Positions 6,436 to 14,289 of a stretch of 35,053 nt of DNA are shown one piece after another. Each line of letters begins with the position of its first letter. Position 1 is the first letter of the stretch. The notes below the pieces were generated by a model. The model worked only from the letters and a program-made list of their open reading frames with translations. It had not been told where the DNA came from and ran no database searches. The stretch comes from Alphaproteobacteria bacterium (GTDB lineage: Bacteria; Pseudomonadota; Alphaproteobacteria; Rhodobacterales; Rhodobacteraceae), in contig JAUHWP010000021.1 of NCBI GenBank assembly GCA_030424645.1, positions 1-35,053 of the forward strand, read 5' to 3'. The position numbers and the translations under genes are program-made.

Positions 6436-8007
6436 TTACCTGACCTTCCGCGGCATGACCGCTTCATAAGTCACTGTATCTTCGCCTTCGTGCCAGCGCG
6501 CCGTGGCACGAAGCTCGTGCGTATAGACCTGGCGCAGCCGAGCGCTGACCGGGTTGGGCGGTGCCAGATGGCCGATATCTGCCTTGATCGCCAACAGTGC
6601 CCGGTCGCCGTCCTCGCGCAGAGAGATCTGCACATACCTGGCACCGGATCGGGACAGGCGGATCAGCTTTTCGACCAACAGGTAACACAGGGCGTACACA
6701 CGGTTGACCCGCAATTCGACATCCTGAAAGCGCTCTTTGATCTCGATATTCTCGGCGATCACCCCTTCGTGTCGCAGGTCCTGGATCAGCCTGCTGAGGG
6801 CCTGACCCGCAGGCAGGAACGGTGCATCGACCGAGCGGTGCATGGCAGCGTGAACCAGATTGATGATGCGGATGCGGGATGCCAGCCGCTCGATCAGCGC
6901 CTTTTCTTCCGATGTGCTGACGTCACTTGCATAAAGACGCAGGATCGACTGGATGATCTGAAGGTTGTTCCCCACCCGGTGAAAGATCTCGCGCTGAAGG
7001 ATGTTGGCGTTGTGAAGCCGGTTCTGGGCCTCGGCCTCTTCATGCAAAAGCTGATCGGAAAGCGCCGAGAACTCGACCTGCATCTTCGCGGTTTCCTCCG
7101 AGGTCCACGGCCCCAGCCCCCCCTTGGGAAGGTCTCGGTCCTGCCTGAAGGCCCGCATGTCGTGGGTCAGGCGCGTGATGTCGTTCAGCGCCATCTTGCG
7201 GATCAGCATATCCGCCAGCAGCAAGCTGAGGGTCAGCAGGACCAGCGGAACGAAACTGGCGTTGATGATGGTCAGCCATAATGGCGGTGCCGCAACGCCG
7301 CGGGCAAGCGTGGCCACAGGGCGCAGGCCAAATGCCGCAACGGGCAGGATGGCAACATCGCCTTCCGACTCGCCACGCAGTATGTCGCGCGCGTCAGGGG
7401 CAAGCCGGTTGCCAAGGGTCTGATAGGCTGGTTGATTTGCCGCTGCGTCGGGAGGGGACGTCCTGCTGACAATGCCGTAACCCATCGCAATCTCGGGCAA
7501 TTCGACCTTCGGCAGATCGGCTTCGATCGCGATGATCTGGCCCGAAACAGCCTTTGTCACGAACAGGTCGCTGTCTGTTAACCTGATGAAGGGTGATTGC
7601 GGGGGCTGGGCGGACCCGGCGTCGGCCACCATGCCGGACCGCAGAATGCCCTGGCTGCATACCGCCTGTCCGTCGGACGTGTAAATTCCGGCGGCGGCGA
7701 CGGAAAACCTGGCCTTCACGATCGCGTCGATCACGAGGTCGCAATCGTCGCCGCCGGACAATCCGCGGTTGGTCAATTCGCCAAGCAGGCCGAGAAGAAG
7801 ATCGGTCTGAACCAGGGTCGAGGTAACGGGCGCAAAGGCGCCTTCCAACGTGTCGAGCGCGGTGACCTCGCGCGCCTGGTGACGATCCGAAAGGATGGAA
7901 TACTGATAATAGCTGGCCAACGCGGCAATGGGTGCCATGACGATCATGTATACCGCAATGAAGCGGCTTCTGAGGGAACTTAGGAAGGTGCGGCGTTGGC
8001 GGGTCAC
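6436..8007 (-). CDS. Membrane sensor histidine kinase (HWE/HisKA_2 type) with degenerate ATPase domain, ecfG-linked
   Basis: 523 residues. A first membrane helix (about 15-38), a roughly 200-residue extracytoplasmic sensor region and a second helix (about 242-268) lead to a linker and the dimerisation domain with His343 in IFHRVGNNLQIIQS, the H-box of HWE/HisKA_2 kinases that feed PhyR. The C-terminal region (about 400-523) should be a HATPase_c domain, but where NELVTNALKHA and DxGxG motifs are expected I read ALCYLLVEKLIRLSRSGA and LLAIKADIGH, with no N-box asparagine or glycine box. The start is GTG at 8007, in a GTGA overlap with the ecfG stop, so it is co-translated with nepR-ecfG. It is in the usual position of the PhyR-controlling kinase PhyK, but may not bind ATP normally. 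Confidence 0.85.
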   Translation of the reverse strand: MTRQRRTFLSSLRSRFIAVYMIVMAPIAALASYYQYSILSDRHQAREVTALDTLEGAFAPVTSTLVQTDLLLGLLGELTNRGLSGGDDCDLVIDAIVKARFSVAAAGIYTSDGQAVCSQGILRSGMVADAGSAQPPQSPFIRLTDSDLFVTKAVSGQIIAIEADLPKVELPEIAMGYGIVSRTSPPDAAANQPAYQTLGNRLAPDARDILRGESEGDVAILPVAAFGLRPVATLARGVAAPPLWLTIINASFVPLVLLTLSLLLADMLIRKMALNDITRLTHDMRAFRQDRDLPKGGLGPWTSEETAKMQVEFSALSDQLLHEEAEAQNRLHNANILQREIFHRVGNNLQIIQSILRLYASDVSTSEEKALIERLASRIRIINLVHAAMHRSVDAPFLPAGQALSRLIQDLRHEGVIAENIEIKERFQDVELRVNRVYALCYLLVEKLIRLSRSGARYVQISLREDGDRALLAIKADIGHLAPPNPVSARLRQVYTHELRATARWHEGEDTVTYEAVMPRKVR

Positions 8008-8555
8008 ATGTGTCCTGATTGGTTGACGATGGAAAGGGTTTGATTGTCGGTCAGTTCGGTGGGTTTGTCCTCGTCCAGCTCCATCAGCCGGGCCAGTTCC
8101 TTTCTGGCTCGGTTGGTGCGCGACTTCATCGTACCGATCGCCACCTCGCAGGCCTCGGCCGCTTCCTCGTATGACAGGCCCAACGCACCGATCAGGGTCA
8201 GGGCCTCGCGATGTTCGTCCTTGAGCTGCTGAAAGGCTTCATTGAATTCTTTCATTTGCAGATGGCCGTCATGTTCCGGCTTTACCGAAAGCGCGCCGAC
8301 GATTTCACCTTCCGGGTCCTCGGCCTCTCGCACAGCTTTGCGCCGTTCGGAATAGAACGTGTTGCGCAGAATGGTGAACAGCCAGGCCCGCAGGTTGGTG
8401 CCTTCTTTGAAACTGGCGAATTTGGCAATGGCTTTGACCAGGCATTCCTGAACCAGGTCGTCCGCGCGAACGGCATCCTTTGTCAGGCTTCGGGCAAAGG
8501 CCCGCAGCGCTGGAATGTGCTCAAGCACGGCGTCGCGCGGGTCAGTTTTCGTCAT
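8004..8555 (-). CDS. ecfG: General stress response ECF sigma factor EcfG
   Basis: 183 residues with sigma-70 region 2 (about 12-80, including DLVQECLVKAIAKFASFKEG and LRAWLFTILRNTFYSERRK) and region 4 (about 105-160, including LSYEEAAEACEVAIGTMKSRTNRAR). The order nepR-ecfG divergent from phyR identifies it as the EcfG/ECF15-type sigma factor. It recruits RNA polymerase to GGAAC-N16/17-CGTT promoters, five of which occur in this window. It is held inactive by NepR until phosphorylated PhyR sequesters NepR. It overlaps nepR by 14 bp upstream and the kinase gene by 4 bp downstream. A polar tail of about 20 residues extends past region 4. Confidence 0.95.
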   Translation of the reverse strand: MTKTDPRDAVLEHIPALRAFARSLTKDAVRADDLVQECLVKAIAKFASFKEGTNLRAWLFTILRNTFYSERRKAVREAEDPEGEIVGALSVKPEHDGHLQMKEFNEAFQQLKDEHREALTLIGALGLSYEEAAEACEVAIGTMKSRTNRARKELARLMELDEDKPTELTDNQTLSIVNQSGHM

Positions 8556-8730
8556 TTTCAGGCTCCTCCGAGGTGTCTTCGGGGGCAGTCTGTTTCAATT
8601 TCGCCAGCAGATCCCGAAACCGATCCGGCACGCCTTCCTCAAGCGTTTCGCTGAACGCCTTTTTCAGGTTTTCGTCGATCAGATCACCGGACCGCTTTTT
8701 ACGGGCGTCGTCAGCAGGCATTGTATTCAC
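8542..8730 (-). CDS. nepR: Anti-sigma factor NepR
   Basis: 62 residues, small and highly charged. It contains the NepR core: a helix (LIDENLKKAFSETLEEGVPD) followed by RFRDLLAKLKQT, close to the family's P-x-RF-x-x-LL-x-x-L pattern, and an acidic C-terminal tail. NepR binds EcfG and, on stress, is captured by the sigma-like domain of phosphorylated PhyR. The ATG at 8730 is followed by the ecfG start within the last 14 bp of this gene, so the two proteins are made in coupled amounts. The promoter at 8768-8792 matches EcfG's own consensus, giving positive autoregulation. Confidence 0.93.
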   Translation of the reverse strand: MNTMPADDARKKRSGDLIDENLKKAFSETLEEGVPDRFRDLLAKLKQTAPEDTSEEPENDEN

Positions 8731-8767
8731 TCTGTTATCTCGGTTTTTACCGGCCTAACATAGCCAC

Positions 8768-8792
8768 AACCATCAAGACACCAACTGGTTCC
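8768..8792 (-). promoter_or_regulatory. EcfG-type promoter of nepR-ecfG-kinase operon
   Basis: Minus strand GGAAC (8792-8788), 16 bp, GGTT (8771-8768), one base off the CGTT consensus and with the same GGAACCA extension as the other sites. It is 37 bp from the nepR start and implies autoregulation of the operon. Confidence 0.75.
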
Positions 8793-8805
8793 CATGAAAT
8801 GGGAA
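8789..8805. repeat. Inverted repeat overlapping the nepR -35 box
   Basis: TTCCCAT (8789-8795), GAA, ATGGGAA (8799-8805) form a perfect 7-bp inverted repeat. It places a GGGAA on each strand, one inside the nepR-ecfG -35 box and one facing phyR. The phyR-facing copy reads GGAAT without a CGTT at the right distance, so only the nepR side is a convincing EcfG promoter. Confidence 0.45.
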
Positions 8806-8839
8806 TAAAGTTTGAAACAGACCGGAAAAGGACTGCAAC

Positions 8840-9619
8840 ATGGAACATATCGCGACACATATTCCCTATCTGCGCCGCTATGCCCGTGCGTTGACCGGCA
8901 GCCAGCCGACAGGTGATGCCTATGCCGCCGCCGTGCTTGAGGCGATGATTGCAAACCCGGACACCATCCCCGATCCAAAGGAGGCCCGCGTGGCGCTGTA
9001 TCGGCTGTTCCATACGATCTGGCACAGTTCGGGGGCACCCGTGTCGGATGCCGACAAGGGGGCTGCTGCAAAGGCACAGGAACGGCTGGCAACGCTGACT
9101 GAAAATTCGCGCGAAGCGGTTTTGCTGAATGCACTCGAGGCGTTTTCGGCGGCGGATGTGGCCCGGATCATCGGGGTGGATGTCCCGGAAGCCGAAGCGT
9201 TGATCCGTATCGGCCAGACCGAATTGGCCGAAGCCGCGCGGGGTGCGGTGATGATCATCGAGGACGAGCCGATCATCGCCATGGATATCGAAGGGATCGT
9301 GACGGACGCGGGTCACCGCGTCTTCGGGGTCGCCCAAACCCGTGACGAGGCGGTCGAGCTCGGCGCGGACGGGCGCCCCGATCTGATCCTGGCCGATATT
9401 CAGCTTGCCGATGAAAGCTCGGGTATCGACGCGGTGAACGATTTGCTGGCGGCGCATGGCGACCTGCCGGTGATCTTCATCACGGCCTTCCCCGAGCGGT
9501 TGTTGACGGGCGAACGGCCCGAACCCGCGTTTCTGATCACCAAACCCTTCCGGGTCGAGCAGGTTCTGTCGGCCATTTCGCAGGCGATGTTCTTTTCGTC
9601 CACCGAAACGCTGACGTAA
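8840..9619 (+). CDS. phyR: General stress response regulator PhyR (sigma-like domain + receiver)
   Basis: 259 residues. The N-terminal half (1-130) imitates an ECF sigma factor (HIPYLRRYARALTG at the start, AADVARIIGVDVPEAEALI in the region-4-like part). The C-terminal half is a receiver domain with acidic pair Glu141/Asp142, phosphoacceptor Asp186 in LILADIQLADESSGIDA, Thr215 and Lys235 (ITKPF), all intact. On phosphorylation the sigma-like domain opens and traps NepR, releasing EcfG. The FxTAFPERLLTGERPEP stretch is the FATGUY-type motif region of this receiver class. It is divergent from nepR-ecfG across a 109-bp gap and converges on nhaA 21 bp downstream. Confidence 0.96.
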   Translation: MEHIATHIPYLRRYARALTGSQPTGDAYAAAVLEAMIANPDTIPDPKEARVALYRLFHTIWHSSGAPVSDADKGAAAKAQERLATLTENSREAVLLNALEAFSAADVARIIGVDVPEAEALIRIGQTELAEAARGAVMIIEDEPIIAMDIEGIVTDAGHRVFGVAQTRDEAVELGADGRPDLILADIQLADESSGIDAVNDLLAAHGDLPVIFITAFPERLLTGERPEPAFLITKPFRVEQVLSAISQAMFFSSTETLT

Positions 9620-9640
9620 CGGGTCGCGGCGGGCAGAAGA

Positions 9641-11476
9641 TCAGGGGGCTTCGGCCTCGGGCAGCAGATCGTCGACGGGTTTGAGCGCGGCGCGGTTTGC
9701 GTAGACCAGGATCACGCTGCCCAGCACCGCGGCAATCAGCGACGCCAGCAGGACCGACAGCTTGACCCCTTCCAACTGGCTGCCCGAGAAGGCCGAGTTC
9801 GCGATGAAAATCGACATCGTGAACCCGACCCCCGCCAGGCATCCGGCCCCCAGAACCTGGGCCATGCTGATCTCGGATGACAGGCGCCCCAGACCAAGCC
9901 GGGCGGCGGCATAGACGAACAGGAAGATGCCAAGCGGCTTGCCGACCACCAGCCCAAGGATCACCCCAAGGCTTTCCGGCGCGGTGAAATGCACGCTGTC
10001 GGCGGTGATCAGAAGCCCGGTGTTGAAGAAGGCAAACAGCGGCAGGACCAGGAAATTGATCCAGTTTTCAAGGGCATGACGCACATGCACACCCGGCGCG
10101 CCAAGCCGGTCCATAATGGTCTGCAACTGCATGAATGTCGGCGCAGCGACAATGTTTTCCTGTCCGATCTGCTTGTCCCGTTCGAACAGTTTTGCGGTTT
10201 GGGCCGCCACGGCCGCCCGGTTGGCTTTTGCGCGGCTGGGCAGGGCAACCGCTGTCAGGACACCGGCCAAGGTCGCGTGCAGGCCGCTTTCATGGATGAA
10301 ATACCAAAGAACGATACCAAGGATCAGATAGGGTGCGCGCCAATAGATCTTGCCGATATTCATGGCCATCATGATCGCAAAGATGACACAGGCGATGATG
10401 AAGGCCCCCAGATGAAAGCCGTGCCCGTAAAACGCGGCAATCACAATGATTGCGCCCAGATCGTCCACGATTGCCAAAGCAGAAACGAAAATCTTCAGCG
10501 ATGTGGGAACCCGGTTGCCCAACAAGGCCAGTATACCAAGCGTGAAGGCAATATCCGTCGCCATCGGCACCCCCCAGCCGTGAACCTCGGGGGTGCCCCA
10601 GTTCAGCGCGGCATAGATCGCCGCAGGTGCCAGCATCCCGCCCAACGCGGCAAAGATGGGCATCGCCGCAGCCGAGCGGTTCGACAACTCGCCTTCCACG
10701 AATTCGTGCTTGATCTCGATCCCCACCAGCAGGAAGAACAGGGCCATCAGCGCGTCGTTGATCCAGGTCAGCAGGCTAAGCTCCAGCCGCCAGCTTCCGG
10801 CAAACAAGCCGATGGTCGTGTTGCGCAAAGCGTCGAAGAAGTCATAGAACCCGACATTGACATAAAGCAGCGCGGCCACGGTCGCGATGATCAGCGTCAT
10901 CCCGGCAGACGCGGCCCAATCAATGAAGCGAAAAGCCGCGACCTCAAGCCGGACACCCAAGGGGCGTTCGATGGCTTCGAGCAAGGCGACTTCGTCCCAG
11001 ACGCCCTGATACAAGGTTCCGTCAATGAACAGATAGGGGGCCGAGGGGGGCACCTCTTTCGACAGCGTGTCCCGGTCGTGCTGAATGCGTTGGGCCATCT
11101 CGGGCGCGTCAAGGTCGGTTTCAAACCGCTCAATGTTCAGCCCCAGCTTCCGGGCCAGCTTGATCACCGAGGCACGCGTGTATTTCGGTGGGGCGTTGAA
11201 CAGGGCTTCGACCATATCGAAGAAGCGTTTTTGCTGTCCGGCGGCGATGGCGGCCCGTGCCGCGATATCCGCCCGTTTGTCCCCCTCGGGATAGGTGAAG
11301 CGGACGGCGACCGTCACCTGATCGGGCGACAAGCGGTCGGCCAGCCGCAGGACGATATCCCGCAGGCGCCGGGTGGGCTTGTCGGTGAAATCGACGAACC
11401 ACACGATCCGGCGGGCGGCGTCCTGATTGCCGATGACGAAATCGCGGTTGGGATCATAGTCCTTGTTCAACACCAT
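9641..11476 (-). CDS. nhaA: NhaA-type Na+/H+ antiporter with N-terminal thioredoxin-like domain
   Basis: 611 residues from the ATG at 11476, chosen for AGGGA seven bases upstream; a GTG at 11512 would add 12 residues. Residues about 15-170 look like a DsbA/thioredoxin fold (IVWFVDFTDKPTRRLRDIVLRLAD, VPPSAPYLFIDGTLYQG), but the CxxC site is replaced by DKPT, so disulphide chemistry is unlikely. The rest is NhaA: GIEIKHEFVEGEL, PMATDIAFTLGIL, ALAIVDDLGAIIVIAAFY with the paired aspartates used for Na+/H+ exchange, and GVGFTMSIFIA. It would expel Na+ in exchange for protons at the inner membrane. It is last in the minus-strand cluster starting at the EcfG promoter 14035. Confidence 0.92.
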   Translation of the reverse strand: MVLNKDYDPNRDFVIGNQDAARRIVWFVDFTDKPTRRLRDIVLRLADRLSPDQVTVAVRFTYPEGDKRADIAARAAIAAGQQKRFFDMVEALFNAPPKYTRASVIKLARKLGLNIERFETDLDAPEMAQRIQHDRDTLSKEVPPSAPYLFIDGTLYQGVWDEVALLEAIERPLGVRLEVAAFRFIDWAASAGMTLIIATVAALLYVNVGFYDFFDALRNTTIGLFAGSWRLELSLLTWINDALMALFFLLVGIEIKHEFVEGELSNRSAAAMPIFAALGGMLAPAAIYAALNWGTPEVHGWGVPMATDIAFTLGILALLGNRVPTSLKIFVSALAIVDDLGAIIVIAAFYGHGFHLGAFIIACVIFAIMMAMNIGKIYWRAPYLILGIVLWYFIHESGLHATLAGVLTAVALPSRAKANRAAVAAQTAKLFERDKQIGQENIVAAPTFMQLQTIMDRLGAPGVHVRHALENWINFLVLPLFAFFNTGLLITADSVHFTAPESLGVILGLVVGKPLGIFLFVYAAARLGLGRLSSEISMAQVLGAGCLAGVGFTMSIFIANSAFSGSQLEGVKLSVLLASLIAAVLGSVILVYANRAALKPVDDLLPEAEAP

Positions 11477-11540
11477 CGCTTTGTCCCTATCCAAAATCGT
11501 GGCGCATCCCACCGTGAAAAGACCAGTCCGGCCTCGCGCG

Positions 11541-11726
11541 TTACCTTACGCCGCGCGGCCCGAACAACAACCAGACAAGGAAGCCAAGGATCGGTAGCAG
11601 CAGGATAATGACCGTCCAAAGCATCTTGGAAAGCGACGATGAACGAGAGCTTAGGATACTGTATATCGCATATATATCAAGGGCTAAGACGATTGCCCCG
11701 CCAAGGGTCATGTTCATGTTGTTCAT
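11541..11726 (-). CDS. PLDc_N-domain small membrane protein
   Basis: 61 residues with two hydrophobic segments and the diagnostic C-terminal motif (VIILLLPILGFLVWLLFGPRG) of the phospholipase D nuclease N-terminal (PLDc_N) family. In short stand-alone proteins this domain carries no phospholipase activity; it is a two-helix membrane hairpin of unknown role, often seen beside stress and envelope genes. The ATG at 11726 has AAAGG eight bases upstream; in-frame ATGs at 11717 and 11711 are alternatives. It lies 85 bp after the FNT gene and 64 bp before nhaA on the same strand, consistent with one operon. Confidence 0.8.
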   Translation of the reverse strand: MNNMNMTLGGAIVLALDIYAIYSILSSRSSSLSKMLWTVIILLLPILGFLVWLLFGPRGVR

Positions 11727-11810
11727 AGGATTGCCTTTTCGGATACGTGCGAACGCAACTGTTTCCGCCCGGGGCGGATGTGACCGACCCGGCGATGTTC
11801 GATCTGCGGG

Positions 11811-12617
11811 TTATTCGATCTCACGGTGCACCTGTCCCCATGCAAGCATTGCGAAGATGGCGGTTCCCCCCACCACGTTACCAGCGAGAACCGGAAGGAA
11901 GAACCCGAACACGGCCTGATACAGACCAAGCCCGCCGGTGACGATCAGGTAGGCCATTTCCACCGAACCCGCGACGATATGGGTGAAATCCCCCGCTGCA
12001 ATAAGCCAGGTAAACAGCACGATGATGGAAACCGAGGACGCCCCGGCCTCTGGCAGCATCCAGACAATCGCGGCCACAAGAATCCCCGCCGGGATCGCGC
12101 GGGCGAAGCTTTCGGCGGCAGGCATCCCGGTTGCGTGGCGCGACAGCTCTTCGATTGCGGGCATGATCTCGGCCGAGATTGCGCCGCCATGGGCATAGAA
12201 GGTTGCGATGGCGAACGCCCCGATCACGTTCGACAGCAGAACGATGGACCACAACACCACGATGCGGTTGAAGATGCGCCAGCAGGGTTTGTGCAGAAAG
12301 GGCAGAACCGTCGTGATCGTGTTTTCGGTGAACAGCTGCATACGCCCGATGATCACCATCACGAACCCCAGCGAGTATCCCAGGTTCTCGATCAGATAAC
12401 GATAAGGAACATCGGGCAGGTGGCTGCGCAAAACGGCCTCGCCCAGCATCGAGAAGCTGATGACGATGCCTGCGGATACACCCGACCAGAACAGTGATCC
12501 GTTGCTGCGCTCCAGCTCTTCGTCGCCGTTTCGCCGGATCACTTCATAGACCGTCTTCGGAGTAAGCTTGCGCGCGTCCTCGATGGCCTGTTCTTCTGCG
12601 ATTTCTTCTTCGGTCAT
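11811..12617 (-). CDS. Formate/nitrite transporter (FNT) family protein, YfdC-like
   Basis: 268 residues: a charged, Glu-rich N-terminal 40 residues, then six hydrophobic segments. FNT hallmarks include GRMQLFTENTITTVLP (loop after TM2), SNVIGA, the pore-histidine region FTHIVAGSVE, and GNVVGGTAIFAML near the end. The extended acidic N-terminus resembles the YfdC branch rather than FocA, NirC or HSC, so formate or nitrite as substrate should not be assumed; a weak-acid or anion channel role is the cautious reading. It starts only three bases after the stop of the upstream mscS-BON gene, so they share a transcript driven by the EcfG promoter at 14035. Confidence 0.87.
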   Translation of the reverse strand: MTEEEIAEEQAIEDARKLTPKTVYEVIRRNGDEELERSNGSLFWSGVSAGIVISFSMLGEAVLRSHLPDVPYRYLIENLGYSLGFVMVIIGRMQLFTENTITTVLPFLHKPCWRIFNRIVVLWSIVLLSNVIGAFAIATFYAHGGAISAEIMPAIEELSRHATGMPAAESFARAIPAGILVAAIVWMLPEAGASSVSIIVLFTWLIAAGDFTHIVAGSVEMAYLIVTGGLGLYQAVFGFFLPVLAGNVVGGTAIFAMLAWGQVHREIE

Positions 12618-12620
12618 GGG

Positions 12621-14006
12621 TCAACTGTCCAGAAGGTTGCTGTCTTTGTCGCCTTCGACCTGCACCTGCATCTGCGGTTCCAGGTTTCGTTCCACCTCGT
12701 TCGACAGGTCCTCGTCCATCACAGAGCGTTCGGGCTCGTGCGCGGTGGCCGGTTCGGGGGGCGGGGCGGGGGCGTCCGGCACCGACAGAGGCGTCAGCGG
12801 AATGCCGTTCGGGAAGATGATCTCGCGGGCTTCGTCGGGCATGCTGATGCCGGCGTCCATCAGTGCTTTCTTCACGCGCCGGATCAGAACCGATTTCAGC
12901 TTCAGCGGTGAAATTGCGGCCCCGTCAAACCAATAGTAGATCTTGATCGTCACCGTCGCGGCACCCAACGTATCGGCCAGCACCATCGGCTCGGGGTCGG
13001 CCGAGATGGCGTCGTGTTCGGACAGCTCGTGCAGAATGATCTGCTGCACGTCGCTGATCGAGGCGTCATAGCCAATACCCACATCGAACGATCCGCGTCG
13101 GCTGGGGCTGGCCGAGAAGTTTTCTATTGTCGCCTTGAATACGGCGGCATTGGGGATCTGGATATGGTTGCCTTCCGGCGAGACCAGAACCGTGCTGCGC
13201 GTGTTCATGCTGTGCACAACGCCCTGTCGCCCCGCCACATCGACGAAATCGCCGCGCCGGAACGGTTGGCGCAGGCTCAGAAGAAGGCTGGCCAGAAAGT
13301 TCTCGGCGATGTCGCGAAAGGCAAAACCGATGACGATCCCGATCACACCGGCCCCGCCAAGGACCGAGATTGCAAGCTGCGTCAGCCCGGCGATCTGCAG
13401 CACGATGTAAAGCCCGACCAGAAACACCGGCAAGGCGATGAACCGCGCGGTCACATCGCGCAGGAAGGGCGTGCCCAGCCGCTCTTTCAGCGCCCACCGC
13501 GCCAATCTGGCGACGCCCGCTGACAGGAAAAGGGCCAAGGGCAGGATCAGAAGCGCCAACAGGATCAGCGGCGCCGCGGCGACGGTCTTGTCCCAGAGGT
13601 TGCGCAGTTCCGAGACCGCCGGGTCGATCGAGAAATCGGCCTCTTGCGCCACGGTCAGCCGGTTCACCACTGCAACTACACCGTCGGTCTTGGCCGCCAG
13701 ATCGCGCGCCCAGTCCTGCCGTTTGGACGATGTCGCGGTTCCGTCCAGAAAGACGATCCCGTCCTGCACCTCGACCCGTGCATCGTCATACCAACCCGTG
13801 GCTTTCAAAATGGCCTGAATGCGGGCGGCGATCTGGTCGTCGCGCACGCTTTCGGTGACCGAGATGGTCTGATCGGTGTCGATAACCTCGGTTTCGAGGT
13901 TGTCGTCGATCCCTTCGGCGCTGGATTGTGCCAGCAGGATTGCCGTGGGCTGCAAGTTGTAAAGCAGCAGCGTCAGGGTCAGGACCCGTATGATATTCTT
14001 CCCCAT
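12621..14006 (-). CDS. MscS-family mechanosensitive channel with BON domain
   Basis: 461 residues from the ATG at 14006 (a TTG at 14018 would add four). Order: signal peptide (about 1-27, ending near ILLAQS), a BON domain in the periplasm (about 48-118, with GIVFLDGTATSSKRQDWA), three membrane helices (about 145-245), the pore-lining glycine/alanine helix (GGAGVIGIVIGFAFRDIAENFLASLLL), the MscS beta domain (GDFVDVAGRQGVVHSMNTR; GNHIQIPNAAV) and a cytoplasmic alpha-beta domain, then a Pro/Glu-rich tail. It would release solutes on hypo-osmotic shock; the BON domain may contact the outer membrane or peptidoglycan side. The EcfG promoter at 14035-14059 ends 29 bp upstream, so it leads a stress-induced operon. 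Confidence 0.92.
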   Translation of the reverse strand: MGKNIIRVLTLTLLLYNLQPTAILLAQSSAEGIDDNLETEVIDTDQTISVTESVRDDQIAARIQAILKATGWYDDARVEVQDGIVFLDGTATSSKRQDWARDLAAKTDGVVAVVNRLTVAQEADFSIDPAVSELRNLWDKTVAAAPLILLALLILPLALFLSAGVARLARWALKERLGTPFLRDVTARFIALPVFLVGLYIVLQIAGLTQLAISVLGGAGVIGIVIGFAFRDIAENFLASLLLSLRQPFRRGDFVDVAGRQGVVHSMNTRSTVLVSPEGNHIQIPNAAVFKATIENFSASPSRRGSFDVGIGYDASISDVQQIILHELSEHDAISADPEPMVLADTLGAATVTIKIYYWFDGAAISPLKLKSVLIRRVKKALMDAGISMPDEAREIIFPNGIPLTPLSVPDAPAPPPEPATAHEPERSVMDEDLSNEVERNLEPQMQVQVEGDKDSNLLDS

Positions 14007-14034
14007 GCCATGTCCCAAATTTACTTCGCTTGAA

Positions 14035-14059
14035 AACGCAGGATGGCCCGATTGGTTCC
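14035..14059 (-). promoter_or_regulatory. EcfG promoter of mscS-FNT-PLDc_N-nhaA cluster
   Basis: Minus strand GGAAC (14059-14055), 16 bp, CGTT (14038-14035): a full consensus match with the extended GGAACCAATC box identical to the one at 2605. It is 29 bp upstream of the ATG at 14006, giving a short leader. Confidence 0.85.
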
Positions 14060-14289
14060 AAAGGGCGATGCTTTTTTGCAGTTTTCAATCGCGATGGGGT
14101 GGGGGGCACCGCGATCCGGCATGTCCTGAGCGGTCTGGCCCAACCCGCGGGAAAGTGTGCCGTGGTGCTGTGCGTGGTCGCCAAAAGGCCGACGATATCG
14201 CCCGTTGGATGTCGGGACCCCTTGAAATCTTCGACACATGCCGCACACTGCGGGGGCTTGCCGTTTTTATCAGTCCCACAGGTTGCCAT

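Noticed and set aside
9989-11608. Long open frame on the plus strand opposite nhaA (over 500 codons)
   Set aside because: The opposite strand encodes an unmistakable NhaA. The plus-strand product is a His/Gln/Arg/Asp-rich antisense shadow without domains.
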